DNA of 64,000 bases, taken from Lacrimispora sphenoides JCM 1415. Lineage in GTDB: Bacteria > Bacillota > Clostridia > Lachnospirales > Lachnospiraceae. Shown piece after piece: positions 39,188-46,850 of this stretch (position 1 is its first letter; each line of letters opens with the position of its first letter). The notes under the pieces were generated by a model. The model ran no database searches, was not told the DNA's origin, and was given only the letters and a program-made list of their open reading frames with translations. The DNA lies in assembly GCF_900105615.1 (NCBI RefSeq), contig NZ_LT630003.1, forward strand, positions 4,042,501 through 4,106,500, written 5' to 3'. The position numbers were made by a program, and so were the translations under genes.

Positions 39188-40549
39188 ATGATCTATATTG
39201 TTATCCCAATAGTTCTCCTGTATTATTATTTTTTTCTGCTTTACTACCGTAAGCTTTTTCCTATGCAAAAGAGAAGGCCTATTCAAGTTATGCTTATTCT
39301 GGCAATTATAGCCTCAACGTATATCTTCCTAAACCCATTAGGCATACGATGGCTAAGGCTTCCGATAATCATGATCGCAATGACCATAGGGCTACGCTTT
39401 TCCACCGGCATGGACTTGCTGCAGGCAGTCTACGGCGGAAGCTTCTCAGTGTTAAACGCTTACTGCTTCCGCGGCATACTTGCAGTAATCAGCGCGATTA
39501 TTTTCTGCGGCCATGATCTTTCTAATATAGAGACTTACTATGCAAGTACCGTTATGGTCCTTCCTTTAGTGCTTTTATTCCTTACAATCTTAAATAAGAC
39601 CATTCTCCCCGATGACAAGGTAAAGCTCTTTTTGCATAACCGCAATCAGCTTAAATATGTCGTCACATATGAAATTACAGCCGCAGCAAATTTGGTTGTC
39701 ATTAATTCCGGACGTGATTTATTTCCTTGTGATATATTTTCAACCGATAGCTTCTTATCTCCTTACGGCTGGTGGTATGTAAAAATAGGCTTAGGAGCTT
39801 ATGTCCTTACCATTGGCATGCTCATCTACGCCATTTACCAATCGGTCCGGAGCACGGAACTGCAGGAGTACCAATGCAGAATGGAAATGCTGGAGGAGCA
39901 GTACGAACGTCAGGTGCGGCATTACAAATCATATCAGAAATACACGGAAAGCTTCCGGGCCTTCAAGCATGACTACCGATCCATGATGGTAGTATTAAAA
40001 TCATTGATCCGGTCAAATGATAATGAAAAGGCTCTTCTTCTGATTGATGACATGTTTGAAGAGATGCAGAAAAAAGTGGTTGTCCATAAAAAATACTCCG
40101 ACAGCGTTGTTCTGGACGCCATGCTTCAGGATCTTACCAATATTTGCGAAGAAAATCAAATTCTTCTTTCATCAAACGTTTTTATTCCTCGTAACACGGG
40201 GTTGTCGACAATTGATGCAGTCCGTATTTTTTCGAATTTTACAAACAATGCAGTGGAAGCATGCCAAAAGGTCCCGGTTTCAGATCGGTTTATAGAAATT
40301 GTCAGTGCTAACGAACTGAAGTGGGTCACGCTTCAGGTGGTCAATTCCTATGACGGCAAATCACACGTACATAACGGAAAATTCCTTACAACCAAGCCAG
40401 AAAAGCAATGTCATGGACTGGGGCTGGTAATCGTGGAACAAATTGCAGAAGGTTTAGGTGGATTTGTAATATATGAAGAGGATTTTAAAAACAAGAAATT
40501 CCTGGTCAGGGTCCATATTCCAAGGTTAAGCGAGAACCTGACCAAATGA
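39188..40549 (+). CDS. GHKL sensor histidine kinase (AgrC-like)
   Basis: The 453-residue protein has six to seven N-terminal membrane helices (about residues 1-225), a dimerisation helix with the phosphorylated histidine in FRAFKHDYRSMMVVL (about 257), and a GHKL ATPase domain with N-box SNFTNNAVEACQK (about 350) and G-box HGLGLVIVEQIAEGLGG (about 415). This layout is typical of peptide-sensing Agr/Com kinases. No agrB or agrD-like gene was found nearby, so the signal is unknown. Confidence 0.92.
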   Translation: MIYIVIPIVLLYYYFFLLYYRKLFPMQKRRPIQVMLILAIIASTYIFLNPLGIRWLRLPIIMIAMTIGLRFSTGMDLLQAVYGGSFSVLNAYCFRGILAVISAIIFCGHDLSNIETYYASTVMVLPLVLLFLTILNKTILPDDKVKLFLHNRNQLKYVVTYEITAAANLVVINSGRDLFPCDIFSTDSFLSPYGWWYVKIGLGAYVLTIGMLIYAIYQSVRSTELQEYQCRMEMLEEQYERQVRHYKSYQKYTESFRAFKHDYRSMMVVLKSLIRSNDNEKALLLIDDMFEEMQKKVVVHKKYSDSVVLDAMLQDLTNICEENQILLSSNVFIPRNTGLSTIDAVRIFSNFTNNAVEACQKVPVSDRFIEIVSANELKWVTLQVVNSYDGKSHVHNGKFLTTKPEKQCHGLGLVIVEQIAEGLGGFVIYEEDFKNKKFLVRVHIPRLSENLTK

Positions 40550-40644
40550 AAAAGAATTGGGGCAAGCTGTTTCCTGCCTTGCCCTGATTTACAATCCCGG
40601 CCAGTCAATCGGATATTTGCATTCTCCTTCGCTGCTTGATGAGG

Positions 40645-41904
40645 CTAAATCTGCTCTTTCTTTTTGCTTTTTTTGCATGCATACATTCTCCGGTCCACTT
40701 CCTGCAAAAGATTTGACGTAGTATATCCAGATTCTGTGTTAAAAGACAAAATGCCGTGGCTGAACGACAACCCATAGGGCTTTGAAGCTGTGCACTCCAG
40801 CGTTTTCAGTAAACAGTGCATACGTGATATGATTTTTTCAGCAGTATTCTCCATACAGTTTTTAAAGATGATGAAAAATTCATCGCCGCCATATCGGCAG
40901 ACAACATCCGAACTGCGAACAGAGTGTAAAATCACCTTCGCAATGCTCTTAATGGTATAATCACCCTCATCGTGTCCATATGTGTCATTAATTACCTTTA
41001 AGTTGTCAATGTCAATAAAGACCAGGCAACTTGGAACGTCGCCGTATAACAAGGTCTTTTCCAGTTCCTTCAGCCCTGCTTCCCGGTTATATACACCCGT
41101 CATGATATCTGTCGACGCAGTCATCTGCAAGCGGTGTTCTCTGGTTTTCCAATCACTGACATCCTCGATAACATACAGGTACAGGACCTGACCATTGGGC
41201 AGTATGCACCTGTTTGACATAATCCGATACCATGTATTATTGCTGTCATCATAAACTTCACGAAAAACCGGAAAGTTATCCTGCTCTCCGAGCTCTGCGA
41301 TCAATGTCAGCAGGGCATTGCCCTGAACCTGCTGAATCGTTAAATATTCAATATCCCTCAATATCCGTTTCGCAGGGCGATTGGCATATACCACATGTCC
41401 GCCAAAATCTACCTCTAACACAGAAATATGAAGGAGATCAAGCGCCTGAAGGATTTGATGATAACGCCAGCTGCTGACAGGAGCTGGAATCTTCCCGGCA
41501 GCCTCCCCGTTATCTCGTATCGATGCGCCTGCAACCCGGTCAATCAATCCATTAAACATCTCAAACAGTTCTCCGGTATACTCAAGCTTGCTGACCACAT
41601 ATCCTTCTTTAAGCAGTTTCCCGCTTTGGGTAAAAACAGAGAGCCGCGAGTGCAGCTGCTTTAGGGGACCGGACAGATAATTGTGCCTGGTAGGAAGTGG
41701 TCCATTCAGCCTTCCTTCCGATAAGTCAATCGCCAGATGGTTCATTTCATTGATATCATGAGTCAATTGATTGATCTGTCCAATAAGTTCCTGCCATTCC
41801 GGCGAAGAGTCCTCTGCCTCCAAAAAGCCGCATTGTTTCCCAGACAGCAAGTTATCTAAAAAATTTTGTATTGTTATAAGCATCGTATGATCTTCCTGGT
41901 TCAT
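40645..41904 (-). CDS. diguanylate cyclase with PAS domain
   Basis: The 419-residue protein has a helical N-terminal region (about residues 1-135), a PAS domain (about 140-255; LHISVLEVDFGGHVVYANRP) and a C-terminal GGDEF domain (about 260-415). The active-site motif is intact (CRYGGDEFFIIF) and an RxxD inhibitory site lies five residues before it (RSSD), so it should make cyclic-di-GMP with product inhibition. The ATG at 41904 follows AGGAGG by 6 bases. It is 45 bases after a V4R-domain gene and probably works with it. No membrane helix was seen. Confidence 0.93.
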   Translation of the reverse strand: MNQEDHTMLITIQNFLDNLLSGKQCGFLEAEDSSPEWQELIGQINQLTHDINEMNHLAIDLSEGRLNGPLPTRHNYLSGPLKQLHSRLSVFTQSGKLLKEGYVVSKLEYTGELFEMFNGLIDRVAGASIRDNGEAAGKIPAPVSSWRYHQILQALDLLHISVLEVDFGGHVVYANRPAKRILRDIEYLTIQQVQGNALLTLIAELGEQDNFPVFREVYDDSNNTWYRIMSNRCILPNGQVLYLYVIEDVSDWKTREHRLQMTASTDIMTGVYNREAGLKELEKTLLYGDVPSCLVFIDIDNLKVINDTYGHDEGDYTIKSIAKVILHSVRSSDVVCRYGGDEFFIIFKNCMENTAEKIISRMHCLLKTLECTASKPYGLSFSHGILSFNTESGYTTSNLLQEVDRRMYACKKSKKKEQI

Positions 41905-41925
41905 CCCCTGCCTCCTAATCATGAC

Positions 41926-41946
41926 TCATACCTATACTCCTGCCGC
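41926..41946. repeat. interspersed hairpin element, doubtful copy 5
   Basis: CATGACTCATACCTATACTCC between the V4R and GGDEF genes shares the CATACCTATA core with copy 2. The match is short and could be chance. Confidence 0.2.
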
Positions 41947-41949
41947 CCC

Positions 41950-42474
41950 TTATCCAAGGCTCTCAGCCGCAAACCGGCAGGTTCGGTCTCCGGTAGACCA
42001 GCAGTCAATCTCTTTCACTCGGAACTGACAACCGCTGTAAACTTCCAGAATCCCCGCTATAAAGCCTTCATCATAATCACAAACCGTCTTTCCTGAAATG
42101 GGAAGGCCGGAACAATCCAGATCCTCTGAAACGGTCAGTGTAAATGACAGGGAATCCATATCCATTCGTTCCATACGCAGGATACCAATCTTCAGCTCCA
42201 TCAGCTTATTCGTTAAATTGGCGATGAAGAAATCAAAATCGCCCGAAAGATCCAGTACATTTTTTGCCAGTTCTTTACCTGCCAAGTGCCCGGCAGCCCT
42301 AAACAGGCGGCTGGAAGTCTCCTCGTCATATTCACGGGCCAGGATATCCTTTAAGGTGTATTGCAGCAGACGGTAAACAAGCACCGGTACATCAGAGCCC
42401 ATATTCTTTCTTCCCTCATTAATGTTTCCAAGGGATTCCCAGGTGAACTGAGATGGTTTGCTTTCATAAATCAT
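41950..42474 (-). CDS. V4R-domain small-molecule-binding protein
   Basis: The 174-residue protein has the four-vinyl-reductase (V4R) fold seen in BchJ and in sensory proteins of methanotrophs and clostridia: a helical N-terminus, a central SFTLTVSEDLDCSGLPISG beta region (about residues 108-126) and the closing motif EIDCWSTGDRTCRFAAE (about 153-169) with two cysteines. V4R proteins bind small ligands or metals. It is co-transcribed with the GGDEF gene, so it may sense a signal that tunes cyclic-di-GMP synthesis. The start has an AAGGAGG site. Confidence 0.85.
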   Translation of the reverse strand: MIYESKPSQFTWESLGNINEGRKNMGSDVPVLVYRLLQYTLKDILAREYDEETSSRLFRAAGHLAGKELAKNVLDLSGDFDFFIANLTNKLMELKIGILRMERMDMDSLSFTLTVSEDLDCSGLPISGKTVCDYDEGFIAGILEVYSGCQFRVKEIDCWSTGDRTCRFAAESLG

Positions 42475-43007
42475 AAAAACTCCTCCTTAATATGTACTGT
42501 AAAATGATAACAAAGCCCCCCGCCGATTCTGGACAATCGCATACGAGAGAAAGTTCATAACTCTTTACCGGCTTACATCAGACTTGGAAGGCTTACGATT
42601 CATAGGGAGAAATATATATTCATTTTATTGTACAAGATTTATTTTGCTATTATGAACAATCTGTTTCAAATTGCCTTTTTAATGTCCTAAATAATTCATG
42701 GCAGAGTATAAAGTCTACCCCTATGGAGGGACCGCGTATGTGTCATGATTTAACGTCCGCTTATTACTCATTCTGAATAATTTGTTGTAAAGTTTGCTTT
42801 CTCTTGTATTCTCCTAAGAAAATTATGGATCTTTTCAGTACACTATTAAACTAGCATACCAGAAAATCTTTTATGTTATCTATCAATGTTCCAAAATATC
42901 ATTTTTATGTTCCAAAGTGAATAAAATAAAATTCATTACTGCAAAATTATTGAAAATCCGAATATTTATATCATTTTATTATAGAGGGAATAAGGATTAA
43001 GAATCGA
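42475..43007. other. AT-rich non-coding region
   Basis: About 530 bases without a convincing gene. The part next to 42474 should hold the promoter of the V4R-GGDEF operon. A 12-codon frame after TATGGAGGG at 42723-42731 is too short to claim. Nothing else was recognised. Confidence 0.5.
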
Positions 43008-43016
43008 TCAAGAATG

Positions 43017-43060
43017 AAAAGAAACCCATTCTTGACTAATGCCAAAAATAGGTTTCTTTT
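43017..43060 (-). terminator. terminator of the tRNA-Phe/tRNA-Gly transcript
   Basis: Perfect 10-base arms AAAAGAAACC (43017-43026) and GGTTTCTTTT (43051-43060). A competing dyad TCAAGAATG/CATTCTTGA (43008-43035) overlaps it. The minus-strand stem ends in TTTT. Confidence 0.75.
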
Positions 43061-43065
43061 GCTAA

Positions 43066-43136
43066 AGCGGGTGATGGGAATCGAACCCACGTATCCAGCT
43101 TGGAAGGCTGGTGTTCTACCATTGAACTACACCCGC
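43066..43136 (-). tRNA. tRNA-Gly (TCC)
   Basis: Minus-strand cloverleaf with acceptor GCGGGTG/CACCCGC, anticodon stem CCAGC/GCTGG and loop CTTCCAA (anticodon TCC), and T arm GTGGGTTCGATTCCCAT. CCA is not encoded. It lies 43 bases after tRNA-Phe on the same strand. Confidence 0.95.
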
Positions 43137-43179
43137 ACGGAATTTCTGAAGTTTTTCAAAAGTGCTTTGAAAAGCACAA

Positions 43180-43252
<73 letters not shown>

Positions 43253-43352
43253 ATAACCACCTGCAACACGAATAATTCTACAAGATTTCTACCATATTGT
43301 CAAGACAAGTTTTCTAAATTATCTCAAAAAAATATAATTCTCAGTAAAATCT

Positions 43353-43865
43353 TTAAAACATATCACATGCCTGGTCAAAACTTACACACCTTGAATATCT
43401 GGAATTCCACATTTTCTCATTATAATATTTGTAGGATTGTTCCGCCGTCATATACTCATTATCAACAGTTGTATTGCAATAAGCCGGAACAACAATTTCA
43501 AATCCATGTTCAAAACCGCACTTTATTGTTGCATCTATGCAGTAATCGGTCTGCAGACCTGTAATCATAATAGTATCTTCGTTTTTAGAGCGCAGGTATT
43601 TTAATAAACCAGTATCCCTAAATGCACTATTAACATGTTTATCAAATATCTTTTCCTCATTCATTGGAGCAAATTTTTCAAATATTTCAAATCCTTTTAC
43701 GCCCTTAGTCAGCTCAAAACCATCATCGTGACGAACATAAATAATCTCTATGCCCTTGGTTCTTGCTAAATGAATTAATTGCTTCATGTTATTTACAAAT
43801 GTTTCATATTGAAACAATTCATTTGTAACAATCATATCCTGTGTATCTACTACCAACAATACCAT
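43353..43865 (-). CDS. isochorismatase-like cysteine hydrolase
   Basis: The 170-residue protein belongs to the isochorismatase/nicotinamidase superfamily. The catalytic aspartate is in LLVVDTQDM (about residue 7), and the nucleophile cysteine is in ITGLQTDYCIDATI (about 112). Short members of this family act as amidases or are uncharacterised stress proteins. It begins 12 bases after the MBL-fold gene and ends a minus-strand group. The substrate is unknown. Confidence 0.9.
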   Translation of the reverse strand: MVLLVVDTQDMIVTNELFQYETFVNNMKQLIHLARTKGIEIIYVRHDDGFELTKGVKGFEIFEKFAPMNEEKIFDKHVNSAFRDTGLLKYLRSKNEDTIMITGLQTDYCIDATIKCGFEHGFEIVVPAYCNTTVDNEYMTAEQSYKYYNEKMWNSRYSRCVSFDQACDMF

Positions 43866-43877
43866 TTAAATACCCCT

Positions 43878-44759
43878 TTATTCTATTGTTTTCCAGAGCA
43901 GCTGTCCATTTTCGAAAATCACTTCCATTCGCCCGGTATCCTTTAGCCAGGAAAGATAAGAGCGGATCGTGCTGCCAACGAGTACATATTGCTCAAAATT
44001 CATTAACAGACCATAGTCATTGAAAAGCTGCTGTAAAACCTTTTCAAAGATAATCGGATCTTTACAAATTTCAAGTATCTTATCTGCTATTTCATGTACC
44101 TTGTTAATGTTAATCTGAGCGAGCGGGGCGATATCATCCGTTGCTTCTGCGTGGGCAGGGATGAAAACCTTTGCTTTCAGGGTCTTTACCATTTCCAAGG
44201 TGTCAAGGTAAGCGGATACATCATAAATAAACCCGATCTGGTATTTTTCCAGTGTTTCTTTGCTCGACAGACAGTCTGCCAAATAAACGACGTCATCCAT
44301 ATCTCTAAAACCCACCATATCAAAAAAATGACCGGGAAGAGGAATCACACTCATACCCTTCGGAAGAACCCCCTCTGTAAGGTGTTCTGCACTGCTTTCC
44401 TGAGCCATCAGGAATTTGTGCTTTAAGTCCTTTGGCGGGAATCCGCCATACAGGAAAGAAGGCTCAAGGATGGTGTGGTTCGTAAAGTCGCATTCAATAC
44501 CGGGGGCATAAACTTTGCATCCGGTTTGATTCTGTAAATACTTATTGCCTCCGATATGATCGGCATTTGAATGGGTATTATAAATTGCCGTCAGCCGCCA
44601 GCCATTGGCATCCAGTATCTGCCTGACTTTCCGCCCGGCATCTTTGTCACTTCCGCTGTCAATAAGGCATACTTCCGTATCGTTAAGCTTAACAATGCCA
44701 ATCTTTGCCGGGCTTTGAACATAATAACTATTTGTGCTAACCTGATTTAACTCATACAT
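43878..44759 (-). CDS. MBL-fold metallo-hydrolase
   Basis: The 293-residue metallo-beta-lactamase-fold protein starts with a strand-rich region and LIDSGSDKDAGRK (about residue 32). It has the metal motif as NTHSNADHIGGNKY (about 60-73), where the usual second histidine of HxHxDH is asparagine. LPGHFFD (about 142) supplies another ligand, and the C-terminal half is helical. The start at 44759 follows TGGAGG; the open frame runs further upstream without a better site. The neighbours (isochorismatase-like and DUF1848 genes) do not reveal a pathway. Confidence 0.87.
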   Translation of the reverse strand: MYELNQVSTNSYYVQSPAKIGIVKLNDTEVCLIDSGSDKDAGRKVRQILDANGWRLTAIYNTHSNADHIGGNKYLQNQTGCKVYAPGIECDFTNHTILEPSFLYGGFPPKDLKHKFLMAQESSAEHLTEGVLPKGMSVIPLPGHFFDMVGFRDMDDVVYLADCLSSKETLEKYQIGFIYDVSAYLDTLEMVKTLKAKVFIPAHAEATDDIAPLAQININKVHEIADKILEICKDPIIFEKVLQQLFNDYGLLMNFEQYVLVGSTIRSYLSWLKDTGRMEVIFENGQLLWKTIE

Positions 44760-44821
44760 TTGGGAAACCTCCATATAGTAGAAATCCTTTGAAAACTGTA
44801 GTTTTAATGCTGATAATGATC

Positions 44822-45757
44822 TTACAGGAAAGGAAGAGTCGGATCTTTCCGGACAGACCTTCCTTTCCGCTCCGAAATCCTGTCTCCTTCTTCCACCCTT
44901 CCGCAAAGCAGCGGGCTATGTTCATCGTATAATGTGCGTCTCCTCTTCACTGCCTCCACACTGTCATTGGCATAGCAATACTTACAACCGGCCAGGCAGG
45001 TGTCATAAGTTCCCACTTCAACGCTTTCCATGCATCCACATTCTGTTCTTTGATTTTTATCCTTCCTCCGGCATACCGGACCGCCGATTAAGTATTCCGC
45101 CATCGCAGGGTCAATGCAGCTTCCTCGTGAAATCCCGGCAGAACTTAAATCAGCTATTTCCGCACATGCTTCAATCCTGAGTCCGTAAGTACCTGCAATC
45201 GCAGCCAGTCCTTTGCCCAGCCTTTTCATCCCTTCTTCATCCAATTCTTCTACCGGGATTCCCTTCATGTTACGTTCCGTCTTTCCATACTTGTCCAGAA
45301 AACTGATCACTACTTTTTCCGCAGAACCGCATACACCTCTGGCGATTTCTTCAAAGGCCCGCAAATGGTATTCCTCTCTGTAACGGCCGTTAAGGAATAT
45401 GGGATCATACCGCCAGACCATACGGCTTTTTCCCACTTTTTCTGCCGTTTCCCGGAAAATATCGATCAAATGCCTTTTATCCGGCAGTCCAGGCTCAACA
45501 TCATTTCCATATCCCGTCAATGTAAATTGGATATAGTAAGGGATGCTTCCAAGTTCCCGGATTCGTTTCATCATAGGCTCCGGATTTTTTGTCCAGAATA
45601 CCATAAGCTCCACCTGCTCCGGAGATAGGTCGATCCGGCTGATCTGATGGCTGTTCATGGGGTTTTTTACATAAAGATACCCTTCTTCCAGCCTGTTAAA
45701 AAACCAATCCGAATAAAATTGTGGAATATCAGTCCGCCTGCTGACACTGAGTATCAT
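44822..45757 (-). CDS. DUF1848 family protein (possible radical-SAM-like)
   Basis: The 311-residue protein matches DUF1848 throughout: N-terminal ILSVSRRTDIPQFYSDWF, ELMVFWTKNPEPMMKRI, RMVWRYDPIFLNGRY (about residues 110-124) and the cysteine cluster ECGCMESVEVGTYDTC followed by AGCKYCYAND (about 240-268). The cluster resembles a displaced radical-SAM CxxxCxxC motif with the tyrosine-cysteine pair, so an iron-sulfur site is likely. The function is not established. The ATG at 45757 has AGGAG 8 bases upstream; a GTG at 45766 touches that site. Confidence 0.88.
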   Translation of the reverse strand: MILSVSRRTDIPQFYSDWFFNRLEEGYLYVKNPMNSHQISRIDLSPEQVELMVFWTKNPEPMMKRIRELGSIPYYIQFTLTGYGNDVEPGLPDKRHLIDIFRETAEKVGKSRMVWRYDPIFLNGRYREEYHLRAFEEIARGVCGSAEKVVISFLDKYGKTERNMKGIPVEELDEEGMKRLGKGLAAIAGTYGLRIEACAEIADLSSAGISRGSCIDPAMAEYLIGGPVCRRKDKNQRTECGCMESVEVGTYDTCLAGCKYCYANDSVEAVKRRRTLYDEHSPLLCGRVEEGDRISERKGRSVRKDPTLPFL

Positions 45758-45955
45758 AGTTCTCACTCCTGTTTCTTCTTAGTAAGATCATTATAAGCAT
45801 TCCATACGCCCGCTTCAACCTCTTTCACTTTTTTAAGAATTTCGAATATGGCATCTGTCTGGAATAAGTTGGCATAATGTTTTGCCTAATAACTGGGAAT
45901 TCTGATATATGAAATGAAGCCGTTTTCTATCATCATCTACAATTGGAGGAACCCC

Positions 45956-46348
45956 ATGAAAAATGAACCTGTATTTTTAACTGACAAAAATCATAACGTC
46001 ATTTTGGAAGCCATCTCTGGTACTCCCAATGCTGCGCTTCCGGACAGTTTGAAACCTTTTGAAATATTGGAACCTAATACTTCGGATGGTGCCACGGAAA
46101 AACATGTTCCGGTCATTGAGACAGAAGGAAATCATGTGACTGTAAAGGTGGGCAGCACGTTCCATCCCATGACCGAGGAACACAACATTTCCTGGGTCTG
46201 CTTACAGACAACGGCAGGAAGTGTCATGAGAGTAAGCTTAAGCCCTGACTGTGAACCGGTGGCCTGCTTTACTCTGGAGAACGGTGATTCTCCAAAAGCC
46301 GCTTTTGCCTACTGCAATCTTCACGGATTCTGGAAAACAGAGGCGTAA
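45956..46348 (+). CDS. superoxide reductase (desulfoferrodoxin family) lacking the N-terminal iron cysteines
   Basis: The 130-residue protein detoxifies superoxide in anaerobes by one-electron reduction to peroxide. Centre II is complete: the conserved TEKHVPVIE (His at about 51), STFHPMTEEHNISW (two His, about 71 and 77) and the Cys/His pair in YCNLHGFW near the C-terminus. The N-terminal 45 residues have the size of a desulforedoxin domain (FLTDKNHNVILEAIS, then LKPFEILEPN), but all its cysteines are replaced, so centre I is absent. The start follows TTGGAGGA. It stands alone. Confidence 0.92.
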   Translation: MKNEPVFLTDKNHNVILEAISGTPNAALPDSLKPFEILEPNTSDGATEKHVPVIETEGNHVTVKVGSTFHPMTEEHNISWVCLQTTAGSVMRVSLSPDCEPVACFTLENGDSPKAAFAYCNLHGFWKTEA

Positions 46349-46406
46349 CGAAAAAAGTATTCCCTGAAGTACACTCAAGGAAAGAGGCATTCTCTGTTTC
46401 CAATAT

Positions 46407-46432
46407 CGCCGCAGGATCATAATCCTGCGGCG
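46407..46432. terminator. GC-rich hairpin after superoxide reductase
   Basis: Perfect 11-base arms CGCCGCAGGAT (46407-46417) and ATCCTGCGGCG (46422-46432) with a 4-base loop, between convergent genes. Confidence 0.75.
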
Positions 46433-46436
46433 ATTC

Positions 46437-46595
46437 TTATGCCCTCCTTCTATCCTTTTTGCTTGGGGCGATCGCAACCAGGCCTTTCTTTTCAAGGCTT
46501 TTAATCAACTGCGTAACGTTTTGCTTCGTAGCCCCTAATTTATTGGCAATATATTTATTGTCTTTTAGTATACAACGATTTGAATCATTTATCAA
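46437..46595 (-). pseudogene. MarR-family regulator remnant (recognition helix and wing only)
   Basis: A 52-codon frame reads YIANKLGATKQNVTQLIKSL, then EKKGLVAIAPSKKDRRRA and stops. This is a clear MarR HTH recognition helix with the DxRxxR-type wing, but about 40 residues before it and 60 after it are missing. A TTG at 46595 is the only possible start. It is taken as a decayed regulator; a minimal DNA-binding peptide is less likely. Confidence 0.7.
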
Positions 46596-46600
46596 CGTTC

Positions 46601-46735
46601 CTACCGTTTCTTAAAAAACTTGATAGTTTCCTGAAACGAATCATACTGTCCCTTTGCATTTCCCTCAACCGTTCCGCCAGAAGTAAATATTCCGCCATTC
46701 ATGGGCATTTCGAGGGTAAAACTAATCGGAATCAC
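46601..46735 (-). pseudogene. 44-codon frame, probable C-terminal fragment of an oxidoreductase-like gene
   Basis: After TTGGAGG a GTG at 46735 begins a frame that reads IPISFTLEMPMNGGIFTSGG, then TVEGNAKGQYDSFQETIKFF and ends at TAG 46601. The composition and the glycine-rich GGxFTSGG pattern look like the tail of a longer (perhaps flavodoxin-like) protein. It ends 6 bases before the MarR remnant, an arrangement common for MarR-regulated reductases, so both may have decayed together. It could be a genuine small protein. Confidence 0.35.
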
Positions 46736-46850
46736 AAAATCCTCCAATAATATTTATTTACAATTTATCGGTAATCGTTAGGCTTAATGCTTAACAATTA
46801 TCCTTTTTGTAAACTTCCTTTTTGGAGGATCGTAAACCAGGATTAATTTT

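Noticed and set aside
37406..40640. 14-base direct repeat CTTCGCTGCTTGAT flanking the LytTR/GHKL region, as possible attachment sites
   Set aside because: A 14-base match is expected by chance somewhere in 64 kb, no integrase is present, and the enclosed genes look native. It is kept only as support for a repeat element at 37.3 kb.
42738..42776. A 12-codon frame after a GGAGGG site in the long non-coding region
   Set aside because: Too short, with no recognisable peptide type and no adjacent transporter or processing gene.
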